From the NCBI RefSeq assembly GCF_000215105.1, contig NC_015588.1, forward strand, positions 868,001 through 932,000: a stretch of 64,000 bases of DNA, given 5' to 3'. Numbering within the stretch: position 1 is the first letter of the stretch; each line of letters opens with the position of its first letter. Below the pieces are notes generated by a model. It saw only the letters and a program-made list of their open reading frames with translations. It did not search any database and had not been told where the DNA came from. The DNA comes from Isoptericola variabilis 225. Its GTDB lineage: Bacteria; Actinomycetota; Actinomycetes; Actinomycetales; Cellulomonadaceae. This document shows positions 16,759-25,231 of this stretch, piece after piece. Position numbers and translations under genes: made by a program.

Positions 16759-18689
16759 GCGCCCCGACCGTGGCCGTCCCGCCCGCGTCGTCCGCGACGA
16801 CGGCGGGCGACCCGCGCCTCGCCCTGCACGCCGGCCCGCTGCTCGCCGAGCACAACCGCGCCGGCATCGTCTCGGCCGCCGACGTGCACGTGGCCCGGCG
16901 CCTCGGCCGGCTCGCCGGAGAGCCCGACGAGCGCGTGCTGCTCGCGGTGGCGCTCGCGGTCCGGGCCGTGCGCTCGGGGTCGGTGTGCGTGGAGCTCGAC
17001 GACCGCGAGGCGCTCGCCGTGCCCGAGGCCGAGGACGCCGCGCCCGCCGGGGACCTGCGCTGGCCGGAGCCCGCCGAGTGGCGCGCCGCGGTCGAGGCGA
17101 GCCCGCTCGTGGCCGTAGGGCCGGACGGACCCGCCGACCGCCCTGCGCGCTGGGTCGACGGCCGCCTCTACCTCGACCGGTACTGGCGCCACGAGATGGT
17201 CGTCCGGCGCGAGGTCGACGCGCGACTCGACGGCCTCGCGCCCGACGCCGCCGGCCTCGACGTCGACCGCGCCGCCGCGGCGGTGCGCCGCCTGTTCCCG
17301 GCCGCGGGCGACACGCGGCAGCGGCTGGCGGCGGCGACCGCGCTGCTCGCGCGCGTCACGGTGCTCACGGGCGGGCCGGGGACGGGCAAGACGACGACGG
17401 TCGCCCGGCTGCTGGCCGTGCTCCAGGACGTGCTGGGTGACGGCGGCCCGCTGCGCGTCGCGCTCGCGGCGCCCACGGGCAAGGCGGCCGCGCGGCTCCA
17501 GGAGGCGGTCGCCGAGGCGCTCGACGGGCTCGACGCCGCCGACCGGGAGCGCGTCGGGAGCCCGGCCGCGACGACCATGCACCGGCTGCTCGGCTGGCGG
17601 CCCGGATCCTCGACCCGGTTCCGGCACGACGCCGGGCACCACCTGCCGCACGACGTGGTCGTCGTCGACGAGACGTCCATGGTCTCCCTGCCGCTCATGG
17701 CGCGGCTGCTCGAGGCGCTGCGCCCCGACGCGCGGCTCGTGCTCGTGGGCGACCCCGACCAGCTCGCCTCGGTCGAGGCCGGCGCGGTGCTCGGCGACCT
17801 CGTGGCCCGGCCGCCCGTCGCCGACGCGCTCCCGACGGCGCTCGCGCGCCTCGTGCCGGGCGACGTGCCCGGCGGTGCCGACGGGGACGGCGAGGACCTG
17901 CGCCGGCTGCGCAACGGCGTCGTGCGCCTGGTCACGGTGCACCGTCAGCGCCCCGACAGCGCGATCCTGCCGCTGGCGACCGCCGTGCGCGAGGGCGACG
18001 CCGACGAGGCGTTGCGGCTCCTGCGCGCCGGCGGCGCGGACGTCGAGTTCGTCGAGGTCGCGGGCGAGCGCCCCGACGAGGACGAGGTCGCCGCCCTGCG
18101 TGCGGACGCGGTCGGGTGCGGCGGCGCGCTCGTCGCCGCGGCACGGGCGGGCGACGCCGGGGGTGCGTTGCGCGCGCTCGAGCGCCACCGGCTACTTCTG
18201 GCGCACCGACGCGGGCCGGCCGGCGTCGCGCACTGGGACCGTCTCGTCGAGGAGTGGGTCGCCGAGGCGGTCGGCGACGACGGCGGGCACGGCGCCTGGT
18301 ACGCCGGGCGGCCGCTGCTCGTGACCACGAACGACCGCGACACGGGCCTCTACAACGGGGACACCGGCGTCGTCGTCGCCGACGGCCGCGGCGGTCTCGT
18401 GGCCGCGTTCGGCAAGCCCGCGTCGCCGCTGCTCGTGCGGCCGCACCGGCTGCCCGACGTCGAGACCGTGCACGCCATGACCGTGCACCGCGGGCAGGGC
18501 AGCCAGTTCGACCGGGTGACGCTCGTCCTGCCGCCCGCGACGTCGCCGCTGCTCACCCGTGAGCTGCTCTACACCGCGGTCACCCGGGCACGCTCGCACG
18601 TGCGGATCCTCGGCACCGAGGACGCGGTGCGCGCCGCCGTCGGGCGGCCGGTGCGTCGAGCGAGCGGCCTGCGCCGCCCGCTCGGCTGA
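16755..18689 (+). CDS. recD: Exodeoxyribonuclease V, alpha subunit (RecD)
   Basis: 644-aa RecD, the 5'-3' SF1B helicase of RecBCD. An N-terminal helical domain (LAEHNRAGIVSAADVHVARRL) is followed by Walker A LTGGPGTGKTTTVARLL, Walker B VVVDETSMVSLPLMARLLEAL, and C-terminal motifs VHAMTVHRGQGSQFD and TAVTRARSHVRILG. GTG 16755 overlaps the recB stop (GTGA), so all three subunits are translationally coupled. Intact and of normal length. It converges with pepP at only a 10-nt gap, so transcription of the two may interfere or share termination. Confidence 0.95.
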   Translation: MSAPTVAVPPASSATTAGDPRLALHAGPLLAEHNRAGIVSAADVHVARRLGRLAGEPDERVLLAVALAVRAVRSGSVCVELDDREALAVPEAEDAAPAGDLRWPEPAEWRAAVEASPLVAVGPDGPADRPARWVDGRLYLDRYWRHEMVVRREVDARLDGLAPDAAGLDVDRAAAAVRRLFPAAGDTRQRLAAATALLARVTVLTGGPGTGKTTTVARLLAVLQDVLGDGGPLRVALAAPTGKAAARLQEAVAEALDGLDAADRERVGSPAATTMHRLLGWRPGSSTRFRHDAGHHLPHDVVVVDETSMVSLPLMARLLEALRPDARLVLVGDPDQLASVEAGAVLGDLVARPPVADALPTALARLVPGDVPGGADGDGEDLRRLRNGVVRLVTVHRQRPDSAILPLATAVREGDADEALRLLRAGGADVEFVEVAGERPDEDEVAALRADAVGCGGALVAAARAGDAGGALRALERHRLLLAHRRGPAGVAHWDRLVEEWVAEAVGDDGGHGAWYAGRPLLVTTNDRDTGLYNGDTGVVVADGRGGLVAAFGKPASPLLVRPHRLPDVETVHAMTVHRGQGSQFDRVTLVLPPATSPLLTRELLYTAVTRARSHVRILGTEDAVRAAVGRPVRRASGLRRPLG

Positions 18690-18699
18690 GAACCGGGCG

Positions 18700-20280
18700 T
18701 CAGCCGCGCAGGGACGCCATCCAGGCCTCGACGTCCTCGGGACGCCGGGGGAGCGCGGCGGAGAGGTTCTCGTTGCCGTCCTCGGTCACCAGGACGTCGT
18801 CCTCGATGCGCACGCCGATGCCGCGGAACTCCTCGGGGACCGTGAGGTCGTCCGCCTTGAAGTACAGGCCCGGCTCGATCGTGAAGATCATGCCCGGCTC
18901 GAGCACGCCGTCGAGGTAGAGCTCGCGGCGCGCCTGCGCGCAGTCGTGCACGTCGAGGCCGAGGTGGTGGCTCGTGCCGTGCACCATCCAGCGGCGGTGC
19001 TGCTGGCCCTCGGGCGACAGCGCCTCCTCGGCGGGCACGGGCAGCAGGCCCCACTCCTCGAGCCGCTCCGCGATGACCTTCATGGCCGCGGCGTGGATGT
19101 CGCGGAAGCGCGTCCCGGGCTTGGCGACCTCGAACGCGGCGTCCGCGGCGTCGAGCACGGCGGTGTAGATCTTCCGCTGGACCTCGGTGAACTCGCCGTC
19201 GACCGGCAGCGTCCGGGTCACGTCCGCGGTGTACAGGGAGTCGACCTCGACGCCGGCGTCGAGCAGCACGAGCTCGCCGGGCCGCACGACGCCGTCGTTG
19301 GTGATCCAGTGCAGCGTCGTGGCGTGGTCGCCCGCGGCCGCGATGGTCTCGTAGCCGACCGCGTTGCCCTCGAGGCGGGCGTAGGAGTCGAACGTCGTCT
19401 CGATGACGCGCTCCCCGCGGCGGTGCGCGACGGCGCGCGGCAGCGCCCGCACGACCTGCTCGAAGCCCTCGATCGTGCGCGCGACGGCCTCGCGCATGTG
19501 CTCGATCTCGAGCGCGTCCTTGACGAGCCGCAGCTCCGACGTCGCCTCGACGAGCGCCTCGTCGGAGACCTCGTCCGACTCCTCGAGGCCAGCCTCGGCG
19601 CGGATCGCCTCGACGAGCGCGTCGATGGCCTCGTCCGCGCCCGTGACGACGACGATGCGCACGCCGTCCGCGCCGACGTCCTTCGCGAGCGCGTCGCGCA
19701 GCTCGTCGACGTGCCGGGCCTCGATGCCCGTCAGCGTCGTGACGTCCTCGAGCGTGGGGCGCGCGCCGACCCAGAACTCGCCGTACCGCGCGTCGGCGTA
19801 GAACTCCTCGTTGTCGCGCGGCGCCAGCGGGCGCACGTAGAGCACGGCGTGGTGGTGCGACGGCGTGCCGTCGGCGCCGGGGTCGCCCTCACCGTCGGCC
19901 ACGGGATGCAGCACCAGCACGGCGTCGGGCTCGTGGTCGGTGCCGAGGCCCGTCAGGTGCGCGAACGCCGAGTGCGGGCGGAAGCGGTAGTCCGTGTCGT
20001 TCGAGCGGGTCTTGAGCGGGCCGGCGGGGATCACGAGCCGCGTGCCCGGGAAGCGGGCCGACAGGCGCGCGCGACGCTCGGCGGTGAACGGCACGGCGCG
20101 CGACGGCTCGACGCCGAGGTCGGGCCGCGGTGCCCACCCCGACATCACGAACTGCTTGAACGCCTCGGACTGCGGCCGCTGCGAGCGGTTGCTCCCGCGG
20201 TCGGAGACCGTCTCGGCCCGGGTCTCGGCGGGCGGGGTCTCGGACGGGGTCGTCGGGTCGACAGGGGTTGCGTCGGTCAT
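18700..20280 (-). CDS. pepP: Xaa-Pro aminopeptidase (aminopeptidase P, M24B)
   Basis: 526-aa dinuclear-metal peptidase removing an N-terminal residue next to proline. The N-terminal domain contains RFPGTRLVIPAGPLKTRSND. The pita-bread catalytic domain shows the metal ligands in LLDAGVEVDSLYTADVTR (two Asp), HGTSHHLGLDVHDC (His), IFTIEPGLYF (Glu) and GIGVRIEDDVLV (Glu). ATG at 20280 (MTDATPVDPT) is chosen; the open frame to 20379 would be built from the 20-nt repeat array and is rejected. The array therefore sits immediately upstream of this start. Confidence 0.93.
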   Translation of the reverse strand: MTDATPVDPTTPSETPPAETRAETVSDRGSNRSQRPQSEAFKQFVMSGWAPRPDLGVEPSRAVPFTAERRARLSARFPGTRLVIPAGPLKTRSNDTDYRFRPHSAFAHLTGLGTDHEPDAVLVLHPVADGEGDPGADGTPSHHHAVLYVRPLAPRDNEEFYADARYGEFWVGARPTLEDVTTLTGIEARHVDELRDALAKDVGADGVRIVVVTGADEAIDALVEAIRAEAGLEESDEVSDEALVEATSELRLVKDALEIEHMREAVARTIEGFEQVVRALPRAVAHRRGERVIETTFDSYARLEGNAVGYETIAAAGDHATTLHWITNDGVVRPGELVLLDAGVEVDSLYTADVTRTLPVDGEFTEVQRKIYTAVLDAADAAFEVAKPGTRFRDIHAAAMKVIAERLEEWGLLPVPAEEALSPEGQQHRRWMVHGTSHHLGLDVHDCAQARRELYLDGVLEPGMIFTIEPGLYFKADDLTVPEEFRGIGVRIEDDVLVTEDGNENLSAALPRRPEDVEAWMASLRG

Positions 20281-20300
20281 GCGCCCAGTCTCGCACCCGC

Positions 20301-20478
20301 GAGGTAGCGCATTCTCCGCCGACGTAGCGCGTTTCTCGGCGACGTAGCGCGTTTCTCGGCGACGTAGCGCGTCTTTCACCGACGTAGCGCGCGACGTCGC
20401 GGGATGCAGCGCTACCTCGGCGTGCGGAGCGCTACCTCGGCGTGCGGAGCGCTACCTCGCCGCGGGGTGCGCTACCTC
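20301..20478. repeat. Mirror array 2: five direct and four inverted GAGGTAGCGC-type units, 20-nt period
   Basis: Direct 10-mers GAGGTAGCGC or GACGTAGCGC begin at 20301, 20321, 20341, 20361 and 20381. Inverted 10-mers GCGCTACCTC begin at 20409, 20429, 20449 and 20469. Every interval within a block is exactly 20 nt. The stop codon of the downstream-encoded hydrolase (minus strand TAG, 20472-20474) is inside the last inverted unit. Direct units carry TAG on the plus strand in all three frames, and the inverted units do so on the minus strand. The unit matches array 1 at 1.4 kb. Confidence 0.88.
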
Positions 20479-21290
20479 GCGGGGACCGGAGAGGGGGAAT
20501 GGGTGCGGGAGAACTCGCGCAGAGCCCGGTCGAGCACGCGGTTGAAGGCCTCGGGGGCGTCGGTGTTGACGTCGTGCCCGGCGCGGGGGACGACGACGAG
20601 CGCGCCGCGCTCGGCCGCGGCCAGGTGGCGCGCCTCCTCGAGCCGCATGCGGTCGCGGGCGCCGTTGACGAGCCACACCGGCGCGCGCGCGGCACGCAGG
20701 TCCGCCACGGACGAGCGGCCGGCGAGCTGGGTGAGCGCGTCCGTGACGACGTCCCACCCGGGGGTGTAGACGCTCGAGGACCGGGGCCCGCCGAACGCCG
20801 CGGCGTCGGCGCCACCGGCCACGGAGCGTCCCGTCGCCAGCGCACGCCAGCGCGTCCCGGCCCGGCGCACGTACCGGCCGACCGCCGTCGTGCCGGCGAC
20901 CGTGACGCGCGCGACGTCGCGGAACAGCGCGACGGGCTTGCCCCGCGGGTCGGACGAGCAGCCCGCCGCCACGATCCCGGCGAGGGGCGCACCGCCGTCG
21001 GACGCGTGGCGCGCCGCCCAGCCCAGGCTCGTGTACCCGCCGAGCGACAGACCCACGAGCGCGACGGGCCGTCCGTCGAACGACTCGACCGCCTCGTCGA
21101 TGACCTCGAACGCCCGGGTGAGCGAGAAGCGCTCGTCGTACCGCGCGCCGTGCGCGGGGAGGTCGACGGCGACGGCCGGGTGACCGGCGTCGCGCACGTG
21201 CTCCAGCTGATGCGCCCAGATGGCCGACGAGGTCCGCATGCCGTGGACGAACACGACGGCGGGGGCGGGGTGAGGGCGGTGTGCAGTCAT
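20472..21290 (-). CDS. Alpha/beta-fold hydrolase
   Basis: 272-aa alpha/beta hydrolase. The first strand and oxyanion region is AVVFVHGMRTSSAIW, and the nucleophile elbow is ALVGLSLGGYTSLGWAARHA with Ser in GLSLGG. A late VVVPRAGHDVNTDAPEAF supplies the catalytic His. Substrate cannot be told: esterase, lipase-like and peroxidase members share this pattern. ATG 21290 (MTAHRPHPAP) is chosen over the longer frame to 21449, which overlaps the divergent PHP gene. The last three codons plus stop lie in repeat array 2. Confidence 0.85.
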   Translation of the reverse strand: MTAHRPHPAPAVVFVHGMRTSSAIWAHQLEHVRDAGHPAVAVDLPAHGARYDERFSLTRAFEVIDEAVESFDGRPVALVGLSLGGYTSLGWAARHASDGGAPLAGIVAAGCSSDPRGKPVALFRDVARVTVAGTTAVGRYVRRAGTRWRALATGRSVAGGADAAAFGGPRSSSVYTPGWDVVTDALTQLAGRSSVADLRAARAPVWLVNGARDRMRLEEARHLAAAERGALVVVPRAGHDVNTDAPEAFNRVLDRALREFSRTHSPSPVPAR

Positions 21291-21395
21291 CCCTTCGATC
21301 GTCCCGTGCCGGTTCGGCGCTCGCCTGTGCGCACCCGGCGGACCGTGTGGAGACCTCGTGCGGACCGTGCGAGCCGGCCGGTCCCGCGCCCCGCA

Positions 21396-21401
21396 TATCC
21401 T
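21396..21401 (+). promoter_or_regulatory. -10-like hexamer 7 nt before a GTG start
   Basis: TATCCT ends 7 nt before the PHP gene GTG at 21409, a spacing expected for a leaderless transcript. No clear -35 is seen. TTGGAG between them could also act as a weak Shine-Dalgarno. Confidence 0.35.
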
Positions 21402-21408
21402 TGGAGCC

Positions 21409-22263
21409 GTGATCGACCTCCACACCCACTCGTCGGTGTCCGACGGCACCGACGAGCCCCGTCAGGTGGTGGAGGCGGCGGCCGCGGCGGGCCTGACCGT
21501 CGTCGCCCTCACCGACCACGACACGACGGCCGGCTGGGACCAGGCGGCGCAGGCCGTGGCGGAGCACGGGGTCGCGCTCGTGCGCGGCACGGAGGTCTCG
21601 ACCCGCGTGCGCACGCCCGACGGCGCGAGCATCAGCGTGCACCTCTTGTCGTACCTGCACGACCCGACGAACCCGGCGCTCGCCGACGAGCTCGAGCGCA
21701 CGCGCGCGTCGCGCCGCACCCGTGCGCGCGCGATGACGGACCTGCTCGCGCGCGACTTCCCGATCACGTGGGACGACGTCGTCGCGCAGACCGGCGACGG
21801 CACGACCGTCGGCCGGCCGCACCTCGCCGACGCGCTCGTCGCGCTCGGCGTCGTCGCGACGCGCGAGGAGGCGTTCGCCACGGTGCTCCACCCGGGCGCG
21901 CCGTACTACGTGCCGCACTACGCGCCCGACGCCGAGGTGGCGGTCCGCGCCGTCCGCGCGGCCGGCGGCGTCCCGGTCATGGCGCACCCCGGCGCGGGTG
22001 CGCGGGGACGCGTCGTGGCGGACGAGACGATCGCGGAGCTCGCCGACGCGGGACTCGCGGGTCTCGAGGTCGACCACCGGGACCACGACGCCGCCACCCG
22101 CGCGCACCTGCGCGACCTCGCCTCGGCGCTCGGGCTGTTCGTGACGGGGTCGAGCGACTACCACGGCACCGGGAAGCTCAACCGGATCGGCGAGAACACG
22201 ACGGCACCCGAGGTGCTCGAGACGATCGAGGGGGAGGGCGCACTGCCCGTGGTCCGGCCGTGA
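21409..22263 (+). CDS. PHP-domain phosphoesterase (YciV/TrpH-like)
   Basis: 284-aa metal-dependent phosphoesterase of the PHP superfamily. Ligand motifs are in order: DLHTHSSVSDGT near the N-terminus, VVALTDHDTTAGWDQA, VPVMAHPGAG, and TGSSDYHGTGK near the C-terminus. Relatives of the YciV/TrpH type act on short RNA or DNA 5' ends or on nucleoside 3',5'-bisphosphates; which applies here is not visible. GTG 21409 gives the exact family N-terminus. The stop overlaps the marC start (GTGA), so the two are probably co-translated. Confidence 0.9.
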   Translation: MIDLHTHSSVSDGTDEPRQVVEAAAAAGLTVVALTDHDTTAGWDQAAQAVAEHGVALVRGTEVSTRVRTPDGASISVHLLSYLHDPTNPALADELERTRASRRTRARAMTDLLARDFPITWDDVVAQTGDGTTVGRPHLADALVALGVVATREEAFATVLHPGAPYYVPHYAPDAEVAVRAVRAAGGVPVMAHPGAGARGRVVADETIAELADAGLAGLEVDHRDHDAATRAHLRDLASALGLFVTGSSDYHGTGKLNRIGENTTAPEVLETIEGEGALPVVRP

Positions 22264-22889
22264 GCTGGTTCGACGTCGTGGTGTTCACCGAGGTGTTCGT
22301 CACGCTGTTCGTCATCATGGACCCGCCGGGCACCGTCCCGGTGTTCCTCGGCCTGACGTCGACGATGACCGCGAAGCAGCGCAACCGTGCCGCGCGCCAG
22401 GCGATCCTCGTGGCGTTCGGCGTCATCGTCGTGTTCGCGGTGTTCGGGCAGCAGGTCCTGCACTACATGGGCATCTCGCTGCCGGCGCTGCAGGCGGCGG
22501 GCGGCCTGCTGCTGCTCGTCGTCGCGATGGAGCTGCTCACGGGGAAGATGGAGTCGGCCGAGCCGTCGGGCAACCAGTCCGTCAACGTGGCGCTCGTGCC
22601 GCTCGGCACGCCGCTCCTCGCGGGGCCGGGCGCGATCGTCGCGACCATGGTGTTCGTCCAGCAGACCCGGGGCGACGACGACGCGCTCGCCCAGGTCCTC
22701 GCGATCGCCGCGGCGATCGTGGCGGTGCACGTGGCGCTCTACCTGTCGATGCGGTTCGCCAACGTGCTGCAGCGCCTGCTGCGCGACTCGGGCGTCACGC
22801 TCGTCACGCGCATCTCCGGCATCCTGCTCGCGGCGATCGCGGTCCAGATGATCGCGACGGCGGTCACCGAGTTCGTGCGCGCCGCCTGA
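22260..22889 (+). CDS. MarC-family integral membrane protein
   Basis: 209 aa with six predicted hydrophobic helices, typical of MarC (PF01914). The N-terminal FVIMDPPGTVPVFLGLT and the internal VNVALVPLGTPLLAGPGAI are characteristic conserved loops. Despite the historic name, MarC proteins have no proven role in multiple antibiotic resistance and their substrate is unknown. The GTG start overlaps the PHP gene stop. The same pair (PHP then MarC) in tandem suggests a conserved actinobacterial operon, but a functional link is not evident. Confidence 0.92.
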   Translation: MSWFDVVVFTEVFVTLFVIMDPPGTVPVFLGLTSTMTAKQRNRAARQAILVAFGVIVVFAVFGQQVLHYMGISLPALQAAGGLLLLVVAMELLTGKMESAEPSGNQSVNVALVPLGTPLLAGPGAIVATMVFVQQTRGDDDALAQVLAIAAAIVAVHVALYLSMRFANVLQRLLRDSGVTLVTRISGILLAAIAVQMIATAVTEFVRAA

Positions 22890-22907
22890 TCCCGCGGGCG
22901 CGCCGGC

Positions 22908-23207
22908 TCAGACCCCGACGGGCTCGAGCGTGACGACGACCTCGTCACCCGGGCCGATGCCCTCGGCCTGCCGGACCGCGCGCTTGAGCGGCAGGACGTA
23001 GCCCTGCTCCTGCTTCGACGGGAAGACCGACGTCGACCACGTCGTCGAGCCGACCGTCACGCGGACCCTGATCGAGCCGAAGCCGCGCGGCGGCAGCGGG
23101 AGGTCGGCGAGCTGGTCGGACTCGTCGGGAGGCACGGTCACGAACCACCACGAGTCGTCGGACCGCGCGTCCCACTGCCACAGCGGTGCCGTGAACGTCA
23201 GGCGCAT
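22908..23207 (-). CDS. DUF1905 domain protein
   Basis: 99 aa, a single DUF1905 beta-barrel-like domain: LWQWDARSDDSWWFVTVP, then RGFGSIRVRVTVGSTTWSTS and VLPLKRAVRQAEGIGPGDEV. These blocks define the family. Unknown function; some homologues are fused to YdeI-like OmpD-associated domains, absent here. ATG 23207 starts directly before the core. It is convergent with marC and followed upstream (higher coordinates) by a large hairpin and the RNA helicase gene. Confidence 0.88.
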   Translation of the reverse strand: MRLTFTAPLWQWDARSDDSWWFVTVPPDESDQLADLPLPPRGFGSIRVRVTVGSTTWSTSVFPSKQEQGYVLPLKRAVRQAEGIGPGDEVVVTLEPVGV

Positions 23208-23251
23208 GCGGGCAGGCTACGCCGCGCCTCCGACAGCCTCCGGACAGCGCT

Positions 23252-23318
23252 GTGGGCGTGATCCTTGGTCCGCGATACCCGCTCGAAGCGGGTGAATCGG
23301 ACCAGAGATCACGCCCAC
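23252..23318. terminator. Nested three-stem hairpin downstream of the RNA helicase gene
   Basis: GTGGGCGTGATC (23252-23263) pairs perfectly with GATCACGCCCAC (23307-23318). Inside it GGTCCG pairs with CGGACC (23298-23303), and inside that ACCCGCT (23277-23283) pairs with AGCGGGT (23287-23293) around a 3-nt loop. Internal loops are small and symmetric (3/3 and 4/4 nt). It lies 17 nt past the helicase stop. A T-tract is absent, so a terminator role is likely but not certain. Confidence 0.6.
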
Positions 23319-23335
23319 GACAGAAGGCAGGAAGG

Positions 23336-24982
23336 TCAGCCTTCGCCACCGCCGCTGCGCGTACGGCGGCGACGCCGACGACGGGGCTGGCCCTCGCCGG
23401 ACGCGGCACCCTTGCCCGACGCCGGGCGCTCGCCCGGAGCCGAGCCCTCGGCCGAGGCCGAGCCGTCCGCGTGGGCGGCGGCGCCGTCGCGCGAGCCGGC
23501 ACGGCCGCGGCCGCCGCGCGAGCGCGACCGACCGCCGTCACGCCGCTCACCGTCACGCCGCTCGCCGCGGCCCTCGCCGCGCGGACCGCGCGAGGCACCC
23601 GGGGCTCCGCCGGTCTTGCCCGAGCGCTTGCCCGTCTCGCCGAGGTCCTCGAGCTCCTCGGCGTCGAGGCCGGCGAGCTGCTGCTTCTCCTTCGGCAGAC
23701 GGCCCTTGGTGCCCTCGGGGATGCCCAGGTCGGTGTACAGGTGGGGCGAGGTCGAGTACGTCTCGACCGGCTCCGGGTGGCCGAGGTCGAGCGTGCGGTC
23801 GATGAGCTGCCAGCGCGGCACGTCGTCCCAGTCGACGAACGTCACGGCCGTGCCCTTGTTGCCCGCGCGGCCGGTGCGGCCGATGCGGTGCAGGTAGGTG
23901 CGCTCGTCCTCGGGGCACTGGTAGTTGACGACGTGCGTGACGTCCTCGACGTCGATGCCGCGGGCCGCGACGTCGGTCGCGACGAGCACGTCGATGTGGC
24001 CGTGGCGGAACGCCCGCAGCGCCTGCTCGCGCGCGCCCTGGCCGAGGTCGCCGTGGATCGCGCCGGCGGCGAAGCCGCGGTCGCGCAGCTCGTCGCTCAC
24101 CTTGGCCGCGGTGCGCTTGGTGCGGGCGAACACGATCGTGCGGCCGCGGCCGTCGGCCTGCAGGATGCGCGCCAGGACCTCGATCTTGTCGAGCGCGTGC
24201 GCGCGGTACACGACCTGGCGCGTGTTCTTGACGGTCGCGCCCTGGTCGTCCGGGTCGGCGGCGCGGATGTGCGTCGGCTGCGACATGTACCGGCGGGCCA
24301 TCGAGACGACGGGGCCGGGCATGGTCGCGCTGAACAGCATGGTGTGCCGGACGGCGGGCGTGCGCGAGAGGATCTTCTCGACGTCGGGCAGGAAGCCGAG
24401 GTCGAGCATCTCGTCGGCCTCGTCGAGCACGACGGTCGCGGCGCGCGTGAGGTTGAGGTGGCCCTGGTTGAGCAGGTCGACCATGCGGCCGGGCGTGCCC
24501 ACGACGACCTCGCAGCCCGCCTTGAGCGCGTCGATCTGCGGCTCGTACGCGCGGCCGCCGTAGATCTGGACGATGCGGACGGACCGCTTCTTCGAGGCGG
24601 TCGCGAGGTCGTTGGCGACCTGGACGGCGAGCTCGCGCGTCGGCGTGACGACGATCGCCTGCGGCTTGCCCGGCGCCGGCAGGTCGTCGTAGCCGGGCTC
24701 GCCCGGCGCGACGACGCGGTGCAGCAGCGGGACGCCGAAGCCGAGCGTCTTGCCGGTGCCGGTCTTGGCCTGGCCGATGATGTCGTGCCCCTGGAGCGCG
24801 ACGGGCAGCGTCATCGCCTGGATGGGGAAGGGGTGCGTGATGCCGGACTCGGCGAGCGCCTCGACGATCTCGGGACGGACCCCGAAGTCGGCGAAGCTCA
24901 CGTCCTGGGCCTGGATGGCGGACGGCGTGCTCAGGTCGGGCTGGGCCGCGCTCGTCGCGGCCGCGGTGTCGGTGGTGGTCAC
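23336..24982 (-). CDS. DEAD-box ATP-dependent RNA helicase
   Basis: 548-aa RhlE-type RNA helicase. Q-motif region FADFGVRPEIVEAL with PFPIQAMTLP, motif I AKTGTGKT, motif II VVLDEADEMLDLGF, SAT motif FSATMPG, motif VI HRIGRTGRAG. The C-terminal ~110 residues are Arg/Gly/Ser-rich and disordered, typical of RNA-binding tails. GTG 24982 (MTTTDTAAATS) is preferred: AAGG lies about 7 nt upstream; an alternative start at 25018 has poorer support. It is divergent from the ferritin-like gene, the arrangement seen around mycobacterial rhlE. Confidence 0.93.
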   Translation of the reverse strand: MTTTDTAAATSAAQPDLSTPSAIQAQDVSFADFGVRPEIVEALAESGITHPFPIQAMTLPVALQGHDIIGQAKTGTGKTLGFGVPLLHRVVAPGEPGYDDLPAPGKPQAIVVTPTRELAVQVANDLATASKKRSVRIVQIYGGRAYEPQIDALKAGCEVVVGTPGRMVDLLNQGHLNLTRAATVVLDEADEMLDLGFLPDVEKILSRTPAVRHTMLFSATMPGPVVSMARRYMSQPTHIRAADPDDQGATVKNTRQVVYRAHALDKIEVLARILQADGRGRTIVFARTKRTAAKVSDELRDRGFAAGAIHGDLGQGAREQALRAFRHGHIDVLVATDVAARGIDVEDVTHVVNYQCPEDERTYLHRIGRTGRAGNKGTAVTFVDWDDVPRWQLIDRTLDLGHPEPVETYSTSPHLYTDLGIPEGTKGRLPKEKQQLAGLDAEELEDLGETGKRSGKTGGAPGASRGPRGEGRGERRDGERRDGGRSRSRGGRGRAGSRDGAAAHADGSASAEGSAPGERPASGKGAASGEGQPRRRRRRRTRSGGGEG

Positions 24983-25219
24983 TTGTGCCTTCGTGTGCTC
25001 GTCGGCGCGGGGGACCACGAGGTCTGGCCGCGGGTCGCACGCAGCGCCGAGGTGGTCGGCAGCCGATCGTGGAGGAACGTCGCGCGGTTCCGCAGGGACC
25101 TGCGGGCCGGCGCGGGGAGGTCAGCACGTGACGACCGGGCAACCGAGGTACGCGGCCCATGCTACTGGACGGCCCGTCGCGACGCCGAGCGGCCCGGCGG
25201 CGGGCGTGGCGCGACGCCC

Positions 25220-25225
25220 TATCCT
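25220..25225 (+). promoter_or_regulatory. -10-like hexamer 6 nt before a GTG start
   Basis: TATCCT ends 6 nt before GTG 25232 of the ferritin-like gene, compatible with leaderless transcription. The -35 region is GC-rich with no recognisable hexamer. Confidence 0.35.
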
Positions 25226-25231
25226 TGCCCC

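Noticed and set aside
20281..20379. N-terminal extension of pepP
   Set aside because: Would be encoded by repeat units; the ATG at 20280 gives a normal start.
20301..20478. CRISPR array
   Set aside because: Regular 20-nt period but units are about 10 nt, intervening bases are themselves similar, half of the units are inverted, and no cas genes are present.
24983..25231. Extra gene between the RNA helicase and the ferritin-like gene
   Set aside because: Open frames here are short and compositionally random; it is a divergent promoter region.
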